Shown one piece after another: positions 46,922-59,930 of a stretch of 64,000 nt of DNA. Position 1 is the first letter of the stretch. The number at the start of each line of letters is the position of its first letter. The DNA lies in the NCBI GenBank assembly GCA_028817895.1, contig JAPPOQ010000015.1, positions 1 to 64,000 on the forward strand, written 5' to 3'. Under the pieces are notes generated by a model that was not told where the DNA came from, did not search any database, and saw only the letters and a program-made list of their open reading frames with translations. This stretch comes from Ahrensia sp. GTDB lineage: Bacteria > Pseudomonadota > Alphaproteobacteria > Rhizobiales > Rhizobiaceae. Made by a program: the position numbers and the translations under genes.

Positions 46922-47206
46922 CACCGCGCAGCGCAGCATTCGCGATCGAGCACTTGCGAAATTGGGCAAGACGTGCTCCAGCGCTGGTTCTGGCGGTCGC
47001 ATTTGCCTCAAAATCGCAGCAATTGAAGCGCAGTGAGCGCGCGTCGCGGACCTCGCAGATGGTTGAGTTCCAGTCAGGTGCGAAACATCGTATCTATCGC
47101 GGGTCGATTGTCTGGCGTGTCGATAGAGCCGCTTGCGCATGCTGGCGGTGGATGAGTAGAAGAGTGGCGGCGAAACAGTGCACGCCAGCTGAAATGGGTT
47201 GAGAAG

Positions 47207-48055
47207 ATGTCGGTAGCGAGTCGGATCCGTTTGAAGGCCTTTGGTATCCCGATGCTGGCCCTGGGCGCGGCACTCACGCTGAGCGCTTGCGCCGGCGATG
47301 ATGATCTTGAAGCCTTTGTTGACCCCACTGTTCCGGCTGATCAGACCTACAATGAAGCGCTGGCCAATGTGGAAGCGGGCGACACACGTCAGGCCCGCAA
47401 GAAACTGGCCAAACTCGACCGACAGCACCCCTATTCGGAGTTTGCGCGCAAGTCCGGTGTGCTTTCCACCTATCTGGCCTATCAGGCTGGTGATTTCCCG
47501 GAAGCCATTTCGCAGGGCAAACGCTTTGTGTCGCTCTATCCGGCCCACAAGGAGGCGGCCTACGCGCAGTATCTGGTGGGCATGTCGCATTTCAAGCAAT
47601 TGTCCGACGTGACGCGCGACCAACGCGCTGCGCGCGAAACGTTTCGCGCGATGAACGAAGTCGTTACGCGATATCCCGACTCGGAATATGTCGAAGACGC
47701 CAAGCGTAAGATGCGCATCGCCAAGGACCAACTCGCCGGGCAGGAAATGCTGGTGGGCCGCTACTACCAGGAGCGCAGGGAATATCTCGCCGCGATCAAC
47801 CGCTATCGCAGCGTTGTCGAACGCTTTGAGGATACGCGCCACGTGGAAGAGGCGCTCGCCCGTTTGACGGAGAGTTATTACGCGCTCGGTCTGACATCGG
47901 AGGCGCAGACCGCGGCGGCCGTGCTTGGCCACAACTTCCCGGACAGCCAGTGGTATCGCGATTCTTATGCCCTGCTCGAGCAGGGGGGCTTGCGGCCGTC
48001 TGAAAACCAAGGCTCCTGGATTTCTCGCGCCGCCAAATTTATCGTGGGCGCTTGA
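47207..48055 (+). CDS. bamD: Outer membrane assembly lipoprotein BamD
   Basis: BamD (ComL) is the essential lipoprotein of the BAM complex that folds outer-membrane proteins with BamA. The 282-residue protein has a lipoprotein signal (GAALTLSAC, Cys near residue 27) followed by tandem TPR repeats: [81 protein letters not shown] gap of 285 bp before it shows no clear gene or strong promoter; an open frame ending just before the ATG looks non-coding. Confidence 0.95.
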   Translation: MSVASRIRLKAFGIPMLALGAALTLSACAGDDDLEAFVDPTVPADQTYNEALANVEAGDTRQARKKLAKLDRQHPYSEFARKSGVLSTYLAYQAGDFPEAISQGKRFVSLYPAHKEAAYAQYLVGMSHFKQLSDVTRDQRAARETFRAMNEVVTRYPDSEYVEDAKRKMRIAKDQLAGQEMLVGRYYQERREYLAAINRYRSVVERFEDTRHVEEALARLTESYYALGLTSEAQTAAAVLGHNFPDSQWYRDSYALLEQGGLRPSENQGSWISRAAKFIVGA

Positions 48056-48070
48056 ACCAAGGGCCAAGAG

Positions 48071-48085
48071 GTTCATTTTTTGTTC
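48071..48085 (+). promoter_or_regulatory. LexA (SOS) box upstream of recN
   Basis: GTTC ATTTTTT GTTC is an exact match to the alphaproteobacterial LexA operator GTTC-N7-GTTC. It lies about 75 bp before the recN start in a 103-bp gap. recN is a classical SOS gene, so LexA repression is expected. The box should also affect the genes chained behind recN. Confidence 0.8.
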
Positions 48086-48158
48086 TGTCTTGAGGCTGGT
48101 CTGAAACCACCAAATTCGCTAAATTGCCGACATTTGTGACCGTCGGCCCGGCCTGCAG

Positions 48159-52712
<4,554 letters not shown>

Positions 52713-52713
<1 letters not shown>

Positions 52714-53024
52714 TGGTGGCAAGCTTCGACCCTTTCATGCTGCAACTGATCTTCATCGGCGCGCTGGTGACTTTGGTGAACCGTCTCGCCGGGCATTTCA
52801 TCCTGGTGCGCTTTGAGCCGATCCCCTATCGCGTTGAAGCTGCGCTTGAAGCCGTACCCGTTGCCGTGATGACCACTTTGGTCGTGCCGGCTGCGCTCAA
52901 CGGGACCTGGATCGAATGGGTCGCACTTGCTACCGCAGCGATTCTGTCGACGCGACTTCCCTTTGTCGCTGCGGTGATTGGTGCATTGGCCGTATTGCTG
53001 GCCTTGCGGCAGGCGTTTGGGTAG
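52713..53024 (+). CDS. azlD: AzlD small exporter subunit
   Basis: The 103-residue membrane protein with three or four hydrophobic segments (MLQLIFIGALVTLVNRLAGH, RVEAALEAVPVAVMTTLVVP, FVAAVIGALAVLLALRQAF) matches AzlD, the small partner of AzlC. It starts on the last base of the azlC stop (TGATG), so subunits are made in step. The conserved LRYVPVAVM-like segment is present as ALEAVPVAVMTTLV. It converges with the aminopeptidase gene, ten bases away, with no terminator visible. Confidence 0.9.
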
Positions 53025-53034
53025 AGTTTGGCGG

Positions 53035-54879
53035 TCAAGCCGATGCGGCGGGCAATTCGCGGATCATGGGTTCGGTTGCCTGATGCAGCCAGTCAGCGAC
53101 GTCATTGGAGACGAGCGGCGTCAACTCACGCCGTACCCAGCCATGATAGGCGTTAAGCCAATGCAATTCCTCATCCGTCAACAGTATCGGGTCGATCAGT
53201 CTCTGGTCGATCGGGCACAGTGTGAGCGTTTCAAAACCCAGCATTGGAGTGTCGCCACCGTCGATCTCCATAGCTTCGCGCACCAGCAGGAGGTTTTCGA
53301 TGCGGATTCCGAACTCATTGGTACGGTAATATCCCGGTTCGTTTGACAGGATCATGCCGGGCAGCAAGGTCTGCATGCCCCGCTTGGAGATATTTTGCGG
53401 GCCCTCATGCACCGAGAGATACGAGCCGACGCCATGACCGGTTCCGTGGCCATAGTCCATGCCAGCCTTCCACAAGGCCACCCTTGCGAGAGAATCGATA
53501 TCAACTCCGCGCGTGCCCTTTGGAAAGCGGGCCGTGGCGATGGCGATGTGGCCTTTGAAAACCAGTGTGAAGCTGCGTCTTTGCCGCGCATCCGGCTCGC
53601 CGATCACGACGGTGCGGGTGATATCCGTCGTGCCGTCATCATACTGGCCGCCGGAATCGGTCAGATACAACTCCCCCGCCTGCAATGTTCGGTTCGTGTC
53701 ATGGGTCACGCGATAATGCACAATCGCGCCATTGGGGCCCGAGCCGGAAATCGTATCGAAGGAAATGTCGCGCAACGGCATGTTGCCTGCCATGTCCGCT
53801 CGAAACTGCTCAAGGGTTTGGGCCGCCGCAATTTCGTCGACCGAGCCGGGCTCCTGCGCATCCAGCCAGGCGAGAAAGCTTGCCATAGCCGACCCATCAC
53901 GCAGATGCGCGTTGCGGGTACCGGCAATTTCGGTATCGTTCTTCACCGCGCGAGGGATAACTGCCGGGTCCATCGCCTTGATCACCGTTCCGCCCGCTTC
54001 CGCAACAGCAAGCGCGTTGGCATGCGCACTGCGTTGCGGATCAACCATGACGCGCCGATGGCTGCTCAGCCGGGCAAGGTCATCGAAGTAGACGGAAGGT
54101 TCCCGCAGCTCCGCGATCTGCGTGAGAAAGGCGCGCACCTCGATGTCCAGTTTCTCGGGATCGATGTAGAGCAGCGGGTCTCCCTCGCGGCGCAGGATGG
54201 CACGCGCCAGCACCAGCGGTGTGTGCGCGACATCGCTGCCGCGTATGTTGAACAGCCAGCATATCGAAGCTGGATCGGTAAGCAGGCAAAGATCGGCCTC
54301 CCGTTCAGCCATTGCCTTGCGCATCTCCTCAAGCTTGTCTGCGCTGAGCCGGCCGGCGAACTCAAAGTCATGGATTTTGACCGATCCATCGGGCGGGGCA
54401 GGGCGGTCCTCCCAAACCTGATCGATCGGATTTTCGGCGAGCAAACGCAGGCGTCCTCCACGCGATTCAACGGCCTTCGACAGGTTTGAGACCTCGTCGG
54501 ACGTCAGCAGGGCCGGATCGCAGCCAACAACTGCGCCCTGCTCGATGTTGCGCTTAAGCCACACATGGACGGGCGTTTCGACCAGGCTTTCGATGGCCCA
54601 ATGCGCGCTGTCGGTCTGATCAGCGGCCTGAAGCGTGTAGCGTCCATCGACGAAAAGAATGGCTTTGTCATGCAGGATCAGGGCTTCGCCCGCCGAGCCG
54701 GTGAAACCGGAAATCCAGGCCAGCCTCTCCGCACAAGCGGGCAGATATTCATTGCGCTGTTCATCGGCATGGGAAACGACAAGCGCATCCAATTCGTGAT
54801 CGCGCATCCATCTGCGCAGCTTGCGCAATCGGCGATCTCCCGAAACAGGGTTGGACGGTGCTTCGAAGGATTGAAACAT
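53035..54879 (-). CDS. pepP: Aminopeptidase P family Xaa-Pro peptidase (M24B)
   Basis: This 614-residue cytosolic metallopeptidase removes the first residue from peptides with proline in second place. It has the three-domain layout of the long (XPNPEP1-like) form: creatinase-like N-domains (ALVVSHADEQRNEYLPACAE, RLAWISGFTGSAGEALIL) and the pita-bread catalytic domain. Metal ligands are visible in LTDSGGQYDDGTTDITRTV, GHGTGHGVGSYLSVHEGP, ILSNEPGYY and GIRIENLLLV. It is longer than E. coli PepP (441). It stands alone, divergent from the DUF1127 gene across a 261-bp regulatory gap. Confidence 0.94.
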   Translation of the reverse strand: MFQSFEAPSNPVSGDRRLRKLRRWMRDHELDALVVSHADEQRNEYLPACAERLAWISGFTGSAGEALILHDKAILFVDGRYTLQAADQTDSAHWAIESLVETPVHVWLKRNIEQGAVVGCDPALLTSDEVSNLSKAVESRGGRLRLLAENPIDQVWEDRPAPPDGSVKIHDFEFAGRLSADKLEEMRKAMAEREADLCLLTDPASICWLFNIRGSDVAHTPLVLARAILRREGDPLLYIDPEKLDIEVRAFLTQIAELREPSVYFDDLARLSSHRRVMVDPQRSAHANALAVAEAGGTVIKAMDPAVIPRAVKNDTEIAGTRNAHLRDGSAMASFLAWLDAQEPGSVDEIAAAQTLEQFRADMAGNMPLRDISFDTISGSGPNGAIVHYRVTHDTNRTLQAGELYLTDSGGQYDDGTTDITRTVVIGEPDARQRRSFTLVFKGHIAIATARFPKGTRGVDIDSLARVALWKAGMDYGHGTGHGVGSYLSVHEGPQNISKRGMQTLLPGMILSNEPGYYRTNEFGIRIENLLLVREAMEIDGGDTPMLGFETLTLCPIDQRLIDPILLTDEELHWLNAYHGWVRRELTPLVSNDVADWLHQATEPMIRELPAASA

Positions 54880-54969
54880 GGCAGCGTCTCGCTTGTGTTT
54901 GAGGCAGGAATATCAAGATCACGAGCGTGATGCGAGCGTTGCAACAGCATTGACCCCTCAACCCACCGC

Positions 54970-55016
54970 AACGCTTTGTGGGAGCACCCCGCACTCACCT
55001 TGCCGTAACGCTTTGT
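54970..55016 (+). repeat. Direct repeat AACGCTTTGT upstream of the DUF1127 gene
   Basis: The ten bases AACGCTTTGT occur at 54970-54979 and again at 55007-55016, 37 bp apart. The second copy overlaps GTAA CGCTTTG TTAA (55005-55019), one base from the CtrA pattern. It also lies between a possible -35 (TTGCCG, 55000) and -10 (CTATGC, 55024) with an 18-base spacer. The repeats could be operator copies for the mini-gene or the divergent peptidase. Confidence 0.4.
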
Positions 55017-55140
55017 TAAGCGGCTATGCGTCGCATGCAGGGCAAATATGCTCAACCAGCGCTACTCACTGCCAGCAAGCGGCCTACATTGCGTGTCGAA
55101 AGAGGTTGGCATCCGGCCAACGCTGAAGGAGACCGAAAAG

Positions 55141-55296
55141 ATGAAATTTTTCGACCGCATGATCGCCGCCCGTGAAAAACAGGCTCGCCGCTATGTGAAC
55201 GGCGCCTTGATGAACCTTGATGATGAAACGCTGGCAGGTGCTGGCCTCAAGCGTGAAGACATTCGCAAGCAGGGCGCTTACAACTACCCATTCTGA
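55141..55296 (+). CDS. DUF1127 mini-protein
   Basis: This 51-residue protein of the YjiS/DUF1127 family starts MKFFDRMIAAREKQARRYVN, a basic amphipathic helix. It ends with LDDETLAGAGLKREDIRKQG, the family core with the LxDxGLxRxDI pattern. Arg-rich DUF1127 proteins in alphaproteobacteria are linked to RNA turnover, phosphate and stress responses. AAGGAG stands nine bases before the ATG. It has its own terminator and a structured upstream region with a direct repeat, so it is a short monocistronic transcript, probably highly expressed. Confidence 0.88.
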   Translation: MKFFDRMIAAREKQARRYVNGALMNLDDETLAGAGLKREDIRKQGAYNYPF

Positions 55297-55318
55297 TCTG
55301 GACAGAAGATCAAATGCC

Positions 55319-55354
55319 AAAAGGGCGGGCTTTCGGGCCCGCCCTTTTGTTTTT
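55319..55354. terminator. Strong bidirectional terminator
   Basis: AAAAGGGCGGGC and GCCCGCCCTTTT form a perfect 12-pair stem with a six-base loop, followed by GTTTTTT on the plus strand and preceded by AAAA. It ends the DUF1127 gene and, on the other strand, lies just past the prmA stop. Confidence 0.92.
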
Positions 55355-55359
55355 TGCGA

Positions 55360-56241
55360 TCACCTAGCCCTCAGCAGCAGGCTCAGCCATCCATCACGGA
55401 TGTGACGCCGCTGAAAGTCGAACCCGTGCTGGCGATAGGTTGCGACGATGCGATTGCCCTGATGCGGCAGCAGGCCTGACAGAACGATATCCGCACCCGT
55501 TTCCGCATGGCGGCGCATGGATGCTGCCAGTCCCTCCAGAGGCCTCGCCAGAATATTGGCGATGATCAGCCGCGCGGCGGGCGCTTCCCGAAAGACATGG
55601 TGGCGAAAGCCAACCGATGTTTCGAAGCTTATGTGGCTGGAAACGGCATTGTTGCGCGCGTTTTGCTTTGCGGTGCGGGTGGAGACCGGATCAATATCCG
55701 TGGCCAGCACCGGCACGCGAGCAGCCTTGGCAACCGCAATGGCCAACACTCCCGAACCGGTGCCGATATCCATGACAAAGGCCGGGCGACACCGCCGCAA
55801 TACGGTTTCGATGAGATCGAGACATCCGGCAGTCGTGCCATGATGGCCGGTGCCAAAGGCCTGCCCAGCATCGATTTCCACCGCGACGGGAGCGGATCGG
55901 GCAAACGCTCGGTCATGCGAGCCGTGAACCAGAAACCGCCCGGCCCGAACGGGTGCGAGATCGGCAAGAGTAGCGCTGATCCAGTCGACATCGTCGTCCA
56001 GTCGTTCCGTTTCAAATGCCAGCCCGAACCCATCACCGCCCAGCATTTCAAGCAGGCGATCAACCCAAATGTCGCGGTCGTCAACTGATACGTAGACGGA
56101 ATAACACCACTCTCCGGCAGCCTCGTCGCTTTCGAAGAGGGCGGTCGGGATGCCTTCATCTTCCAGCAGGGGGTCGAGTATGCTCGCAATGTGATTGGCT
56201 TCCGGCTTGCGCGCGGTAAGATAAAGACGGCACTGGCTCAT
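55360..56241 (-). CDS. prmA: Ribosomal protein L11 methyltransferase PrmA
   Basis: PrmA trimethylates several amino groups of ribosomal protein L11. The 293-residue protein has an L11-recognition N-domain (CRLYLTARKPEANHIASILD), GQAFGTGHHGTTAGCLDLIE, the SAM site VMDIGTGSGVLAIAVAKAA, ATDIDPVSTRTAKQNARNN and the LIIANILARPLEGLA motif (NILA in place of NPPY). Its ATG overlaps the stop of the antiporter gene upstream (ATGA), an odd pairing that couples it to an ion transporter. The stop is close to the shared terminator. Confidence 0.94.
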   Translation of the reverse strand: MSQCRLYLTARKPEANHIASILDPLLEDEGIPTALFESDEAAGEWCYSVYVSVDDRDIWVDRLLEMLGGDGFGLAFETERLDDDVDWISATLADLAPVRAGRFLVHGSHDRAFARSAPVAVEIDAGQAFGTGHHGTTAGCLDLIETVLRRCRPAFVMDIGTGSGVLAIAVAKAARVPVLATDIDPVSTRTAKQNARNNAVSSHISFETSVGFRHHVFREAPAARLIIANILARPLEGLAASMRRHAETGADIVLSGLLPHQGNRIVATYRQHGFDFQRRHIRDGWLSLLLRAR

Positions 56242-58070
56242 GATTGTGACGCGTCTTGCTGCTCGTCCTGGCGGGTGCGGCCCTTTTGCGGTGGCTGGCC
56301 AAAAGCGATGACCTTGTCACCCGCTTCCGGCTCGGCATTGTCCTGCGCTGCCGGAAAAATGAGTGTGCCATCCGGCTTTACCCAGCAGATAACGGCTGCA
56401 TCTTCTGCACGGCTGTCCAGATAGTCGGAAAACCCAAACTCATCCGAAAGGCCGGTGACTTGAAACTCGCTTCCGCGCCAAACATCCGCCCGTAACGCTG
56501 ACAGGCCCCTTTGCGGAGAGAATAACGGTCGTCCCCCCACGGTGAAACTGTAGGCATGGCGATCTTCGCCGCCAGTGGTCTGCCCGATCTGGAAGACGTG
56601 GCTGCGACCAAACTCGGCAGCAAATTCTGTGCAGACGAGAGAATTGTAGGCATCATTGTCGGTAGCGGCGACAACGTTTCCGTAGCGGTTGAAGACGATA
56701 TCGTGATGTGCGGCTTCGGAAAGCACTTCACCGAAATGGATAGGGATATCGGCTAGTCTTGCGCTGCGAATATGATCCCAGTTGGAGTCGCAGATCAGCA
56801 CCGGCAGGTCTGCCGATTTGAGGGCTGATGCAAAACCTTCCGCCCATTTTGATCCGCCAACGATCAAGACGCCAGGCCGTTCGGCGGATTTCAGGTCAAG
56901 CCAGCTTGCCAGGGGTGACAAGGAAAATCCGTGCAGCAGGATGGTGCTTGCCACCACCGCGAAGGTGAGGGCGGTCAGCTGCGCGCCGCCCGCAACGCCG
57001 ATATCGGTCAACGCTGTGCCGAACAATCCCGAAACTGCGACGGCAACGATGCCTCTTGGCGCTATCCATGAGATCAGAGTGCGTTCGCGCAGATCAAGCC
57101 CCGCGCCGATTGTAGCGAGAAAGATCGCAGCGGGACGTACGATAAACAGGATCAGAAGAACGAAGGCGACGGCACCCCAGCCCAGCGAAGCGAGGGCGGA
57201 CATGTCCAAAGATGCGGTGAGCATGATGAACAAGCCGGAAACGAGCAGAATTGTCGCCGTTTCCTTGAACCGTCGCATTTCGTTGAGGCTCGCAAATCGA
57301 GAATTAGCAAGCGTAATGCCCATCACCGTCACGGTGAGCAGCCCGGATTCTTCCAGCACAAGATTGGACAGCGCATAAACCAGCAGGACCACGGCAAAAA
57401 TCAGCGGGGCTTTGAGATATTCCGGCACATGGCCACGTATGAAGGCAGCAGAGAGCAGTCGGCCGGTCACATAGCCGCCGATGATCGCCATGGCCGCCGC
57501 ACCAAACAGGCGCAGCACCAGCGTCGTGCCGTCATGCGCACCATGGATGACGAGATAGGTTTCAAAGGCAATGACCGCGAACAGTGCACCGATCGGATCG
57601 TTGACAATGGCCTCCCACCGCAACAGCGACGCCGGACGCTGTTTCAACTGCGCTTGTCGCAGAAGAGGCATGATCACGGTTGGGCCGGTCACAACCAGAA
57701 TGGCGCCGAGCACAATCGCGGCAGGCCAGGCGAGACCGGCGGCATAGTGTGCGGCAAGCGCTGAAAAGCACCAGACCAGCGGGCCGGAAAACATCACAAT
57801 GCGCCGGACGGCGACCGAAGTCTCGCGGATCTCCTTGAAATTGAGGGTCAAACCGCCCTCGAACAGGATGATTGCAACGGCAAGGGCGATGGCGGGTTTG
57901 TAGACGTCGCCAAAGTCTTGCTGCGGGTTGAGATAACCCGTGACCGGACCAAGAATGAAGCCCGACACCAAAAGCAGCGCGATTGCGGGAATGCGCAACC
58001 GCCAAGCTGCCCATTGTGACCCGATGCCTGCGGCGCCGATAACGGCCATTTTGAAGAGAATCCCCGACAT
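56238..58070 (-). CDS. CPA-type cation:proton antiporter with TrkA-N-like domain
   Basis: This 610-residue inner-membrane protein has about twelve helices of the sodium/proton exchanger fold (LRIPAIALLLVSGFILGPVT, ALAVAIILFEGGLTLNFKEI, VVTGPTVIMPLLRQAQLKQR, LLRWEAIVNDPIGALFAVIA). A cytosolic C-domain beginning PGVLIVGGSKWAEGFASALK resembles a TrkA-N nucleotide-binding fold. The acidic exchange residue is expected in the NDP motif of EAIVNDPIGAL. It exchanges Na+ or K+ for H+, possibly gated by a nucleotide. It is first in a coupled pair with prmA and divergent from the Hsp70-like gene. Ion specificity is not known. Confidence 0.88.
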   Translation of the reverse strand: MSGILFKMAVIGAAGIGSQWAAWRLRIPAIALLLVSGFILGPVTGYLNPQQDFGDVYKPAIALAVAIILFEGGLTLNFKEIRETSVAVRRIVMFSGPLVWCFSALAAHYAAGLAWPAAIVLGAILVVTGPTVIMPLLRQAQLKQRPASLLRWEAIVNDPIGALFAVIAFETYLVIHGAHDGTTLVLRLFGAAAMAIIGGYVTGRLLSAAFIRGHVPEYLKAPLIFAVVLLVYALSNLVLEESGLLTVTVMGITLANSRFASLNEMRRFKETATILLVSGLFIMLTASLDMSALASLGWGAVAFVLLILFIVRPAAIFLATIGAGLDLRERTLISWIAPRGIVAVAVSGLFGTALTDIGVAGGAQLTALTFAVVASTILLHGFSLSPLASWLDLKSAERPGVLIVGGSKWAEGFASALKSADLPVLICDSNWDHIRSARLADIPIHFGEVLSEAAHHDIVFNRYGNVVAATDNDAYNSLVCTEFAAEFGRSHVFQIGQTTGGEDRHAYSFTVGGRPLFSPQRGLSALRADVWRGSEFQVTGLSDEFGFSDYLDSRAEDAAVICWVKPDGTLIFPAAQDNAEPEAGDKVIAFGQPPQKGRTRQDEQQDASQS

Positions 58071-58191
58071 GGCGAAGGCGTAGCCGTTTCGGTCCGTGTG
58101 AACAATGCGCCATGTGCACAGGGCGATTTGAGAACGGTTGGGGTTGCATCGCTGAGCCGCGTGCTGTAGCAGCCGCGTCCCCCTTCAAAAT

Positions 58192-59454
58192 ATGATTGTG
58201 ACGACAATGGCTGGTCAGCTTGTCGATACGCTCGCCATTGATTTCGGCACGTCGAATTCGGCGGCTGCGATCATGACACAAGACGGTATTGAGCGGATTG
58301 CAGTGGAAGCGGGGGCTGAAACCCTACCCACGGCTGTCTTTTTCCCTCTTGGCGAACCCATGTTGATCGGTCAGGAGGCGTCGAATGCGCTGATCGAGCG
58401 ATATGAAGGGCGCTATATGCGCGCCCTCAAAAGCGTGTTGGGGTTGGACTTGCTGCATGAACCGACCCTCATCGGCGGGAGCAGGCAAACGCTTGCCGAC
58501 ATCATCTGCGCCTTTCTCTCGCAAATAAAGCAACGCGCCGAGCAGCAGGCGGGCCGCGCGTTCAAGAAGGTTCTGTCGGGCCGCCCGGTCCGGTTCCACT
58601 CCGATAATCCCGACCGGGATCGTCGAGCGCTGGCCGATCTGACGGCCTGCTATCGTGCCGCCGGGTTCGAGCAGGTCGACTTCTTGCCGGAACCGGAAGC
58701 AGCCGCACTTGCTGCGCATGACCAGCACAGGGCTGAAGGCTTGGGGCTTGTGGTTGATATTGGCGGTGGAACGTCGGATTTCTGCGTCTTTCGAAACAGC
58801 GGCGGTGCGATTGACATCCTCGCCAGTTACGGCATCCGGCTTGGCGGAACCGACTTCGACCGTCTGATTTCGCTTGCCCATGCCATGCCGCAGCTCGGAC
58901 TGGGCGGCATGTTGCGGCGGGAAATGCAAAGCGGATTGCTGCCGGTGCCCCGACGTCTCTACGCCGACCTGGCCACCTGGTCGCACATTCCGTTCCTTTA
59001 TTCGGCCAAGGTGAAGCGCGAAGTCGAGGAGATGGTGCGACTGGCACTGCAGCCGCGCATTGTGGAACGTCTATTGACCCTGATCGAAGATCAAAGTGGC
59101 CACGCTCTCGCCTTCGCCGTTGAAGCGGCAAAAATAGACGTCAACACGGGCGCAAGGGCCGGCGCGGTGGATATGGGATTTATCGAGCCGGGGCTTGTCG
59201 CGCCGCTCACGCCGGAAACGATGGATGAGACGCTGGATGAAAACCGCCGGCACATGAGGTCGGCCGCCGACAGCACGCTGGCGCGGGCCGGTGTCGATCC
59301 GGCTGACATATCCAGTATCGTGTTGGTTGGCGGATCAAGCCTGATGGGGCTGGTCTCGCAGGAAATGCGAACGCTCTGCCCACGGGCCGAGTTTCAGCAG
59401 GCCCGCATCTTCACCGCTGTGGTGGATGGCCTTGCACTGGCCACGCGTCATTGA
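58192..59454 (+). CDS. YegD-like Hsp70-family protein
   Basis: The 420-residue protein is an Hsp70/actin-fold ATPase without the usual peptide-binding domain, like YegD. The phosphate-1 loop is LAIDFGTSNSAAAIM, then VDFLPEPEAAALAAHDQHRA, phosphate 2 LVVDIGGGTSDFCVFRN, and the adenosine motif IVLVGGSSLMGLVSQEMRT. Members bind nucleotide; clients are unknown. An in-frame ATG five codons downstream (58207) is also a candidate start, and neither has a clear Shine-Dalgarno sequence. It is divergent from the antiporter-prmA pair (121 bp) and converges with a small unknown gene. Confidence 0.9.
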   Translation: MIVTTMAGQLVDTLAIDFGTSNSAAAIMTQDGIERIAVEAGAETLPTAVFFPLGEPMLIGQEASNALIERYEGRYMRALKSVLGLDLLHEPTLIGGSRQTLADIICAFLSQIKQRAEQQAGRAFKKVLSGRPVRFHSDNPDRDRRALADLTACYRAAGFEQVDFLPEPEAAALAAHDQHRAEGLGLVVDIGGGTSDFCVFRNSGGAIDILASYGIRLGGTDFDRLISLAHAMPQLGLGGMLRREMQSGLLPVPRRLYADLATWSHIPFLYSAKVKREVEEMVRLALQPRIVERLLTLIEDQSGHALAFAVEAAKIDVNTGARAGAVDMGFIEPGLVAPLTPETMDETLDENRRHMRSAADSTLARAGVDPADISSIVLVGGSSLMGLVSQEMRTLCPRAEFQQARIFTAVVDGLALATRH

Positions 59455-59471
59455 ACGCGGCTAACCGTCGG

Positions 59472-59705
59472 TCAGTTCCAGATGTTGCCACCGGCTGCGA
59501 GATCGCTTGCACAATGCACTTCAATGTCGCCTCCCCAGGCTTCATCAAGCGCCTTTGTGATCCGTTCCCTTGGAACACAAGGCGCGACCAGCGCGACCAG
59601 CGTGTCGTCATAAACCTGCACATCCAGCACGGCGCGGCGCGTATCAGCGTCGAACACGTCCAGGCCAAATGGCGCCGCTTTGACTGCTTCCATCATCAAA
59701 ACCAT
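59472..59705 (-). CDS. Small hypothetical protein (77 aa)
   Basis: This 77-residue frame starts with ATG after AGGGGGA, a good ribosome binding site about five bases away. The product, MVLMMEAVKAAPFGLDVFDA then RRAVLDVQVYDDTLVALVAP and RERITKALDEAWGGDIEVH, looks like a small alternating strand/helix domain. No family is recognised. It converges with the Hsp70-like gene. A longer in-frame extension to 59879 is basic and without a start signal, and is rejected. The 225 bp between this gene and glcB show nothing else. Confidence 0.6.
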   Translation of the reverse strand: MVLMMEAVKAAPFGLDVFDADTRRAVLDVQVYDDTLVALVAPCVPRERITKALDEAWGGDIEVHCASDLAAGGNIWN

Positions 59706-59930
59706 GACTGTCCCCCTGCGCCAACGTACTTGTTGTCGCCACAAGCACTCTGGCAAAGGCCCGTAAACGAGACCCCAAGAAGTTTGGTAAACGCGAGATG
59801 TGTTTGAACTGTGTCCTTGAGGTGATTTGCGCCGTCGATCCTGTTGACCGCGCGATGCCGAAGCGCCAAACAACCGCAACGAATTTCGACGCGCAGTCGC
59901 TAAAATGCCGGGCTGGGAGTGCCAAAAACA

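Noticed and set aside
46954-47202. Open frame of 82 codons just before bamD
   Set aside because: It is Arg/Trp-rich, without ribosome binding site or recognisable features; it is probably chance in the lpxC-bamD gap.
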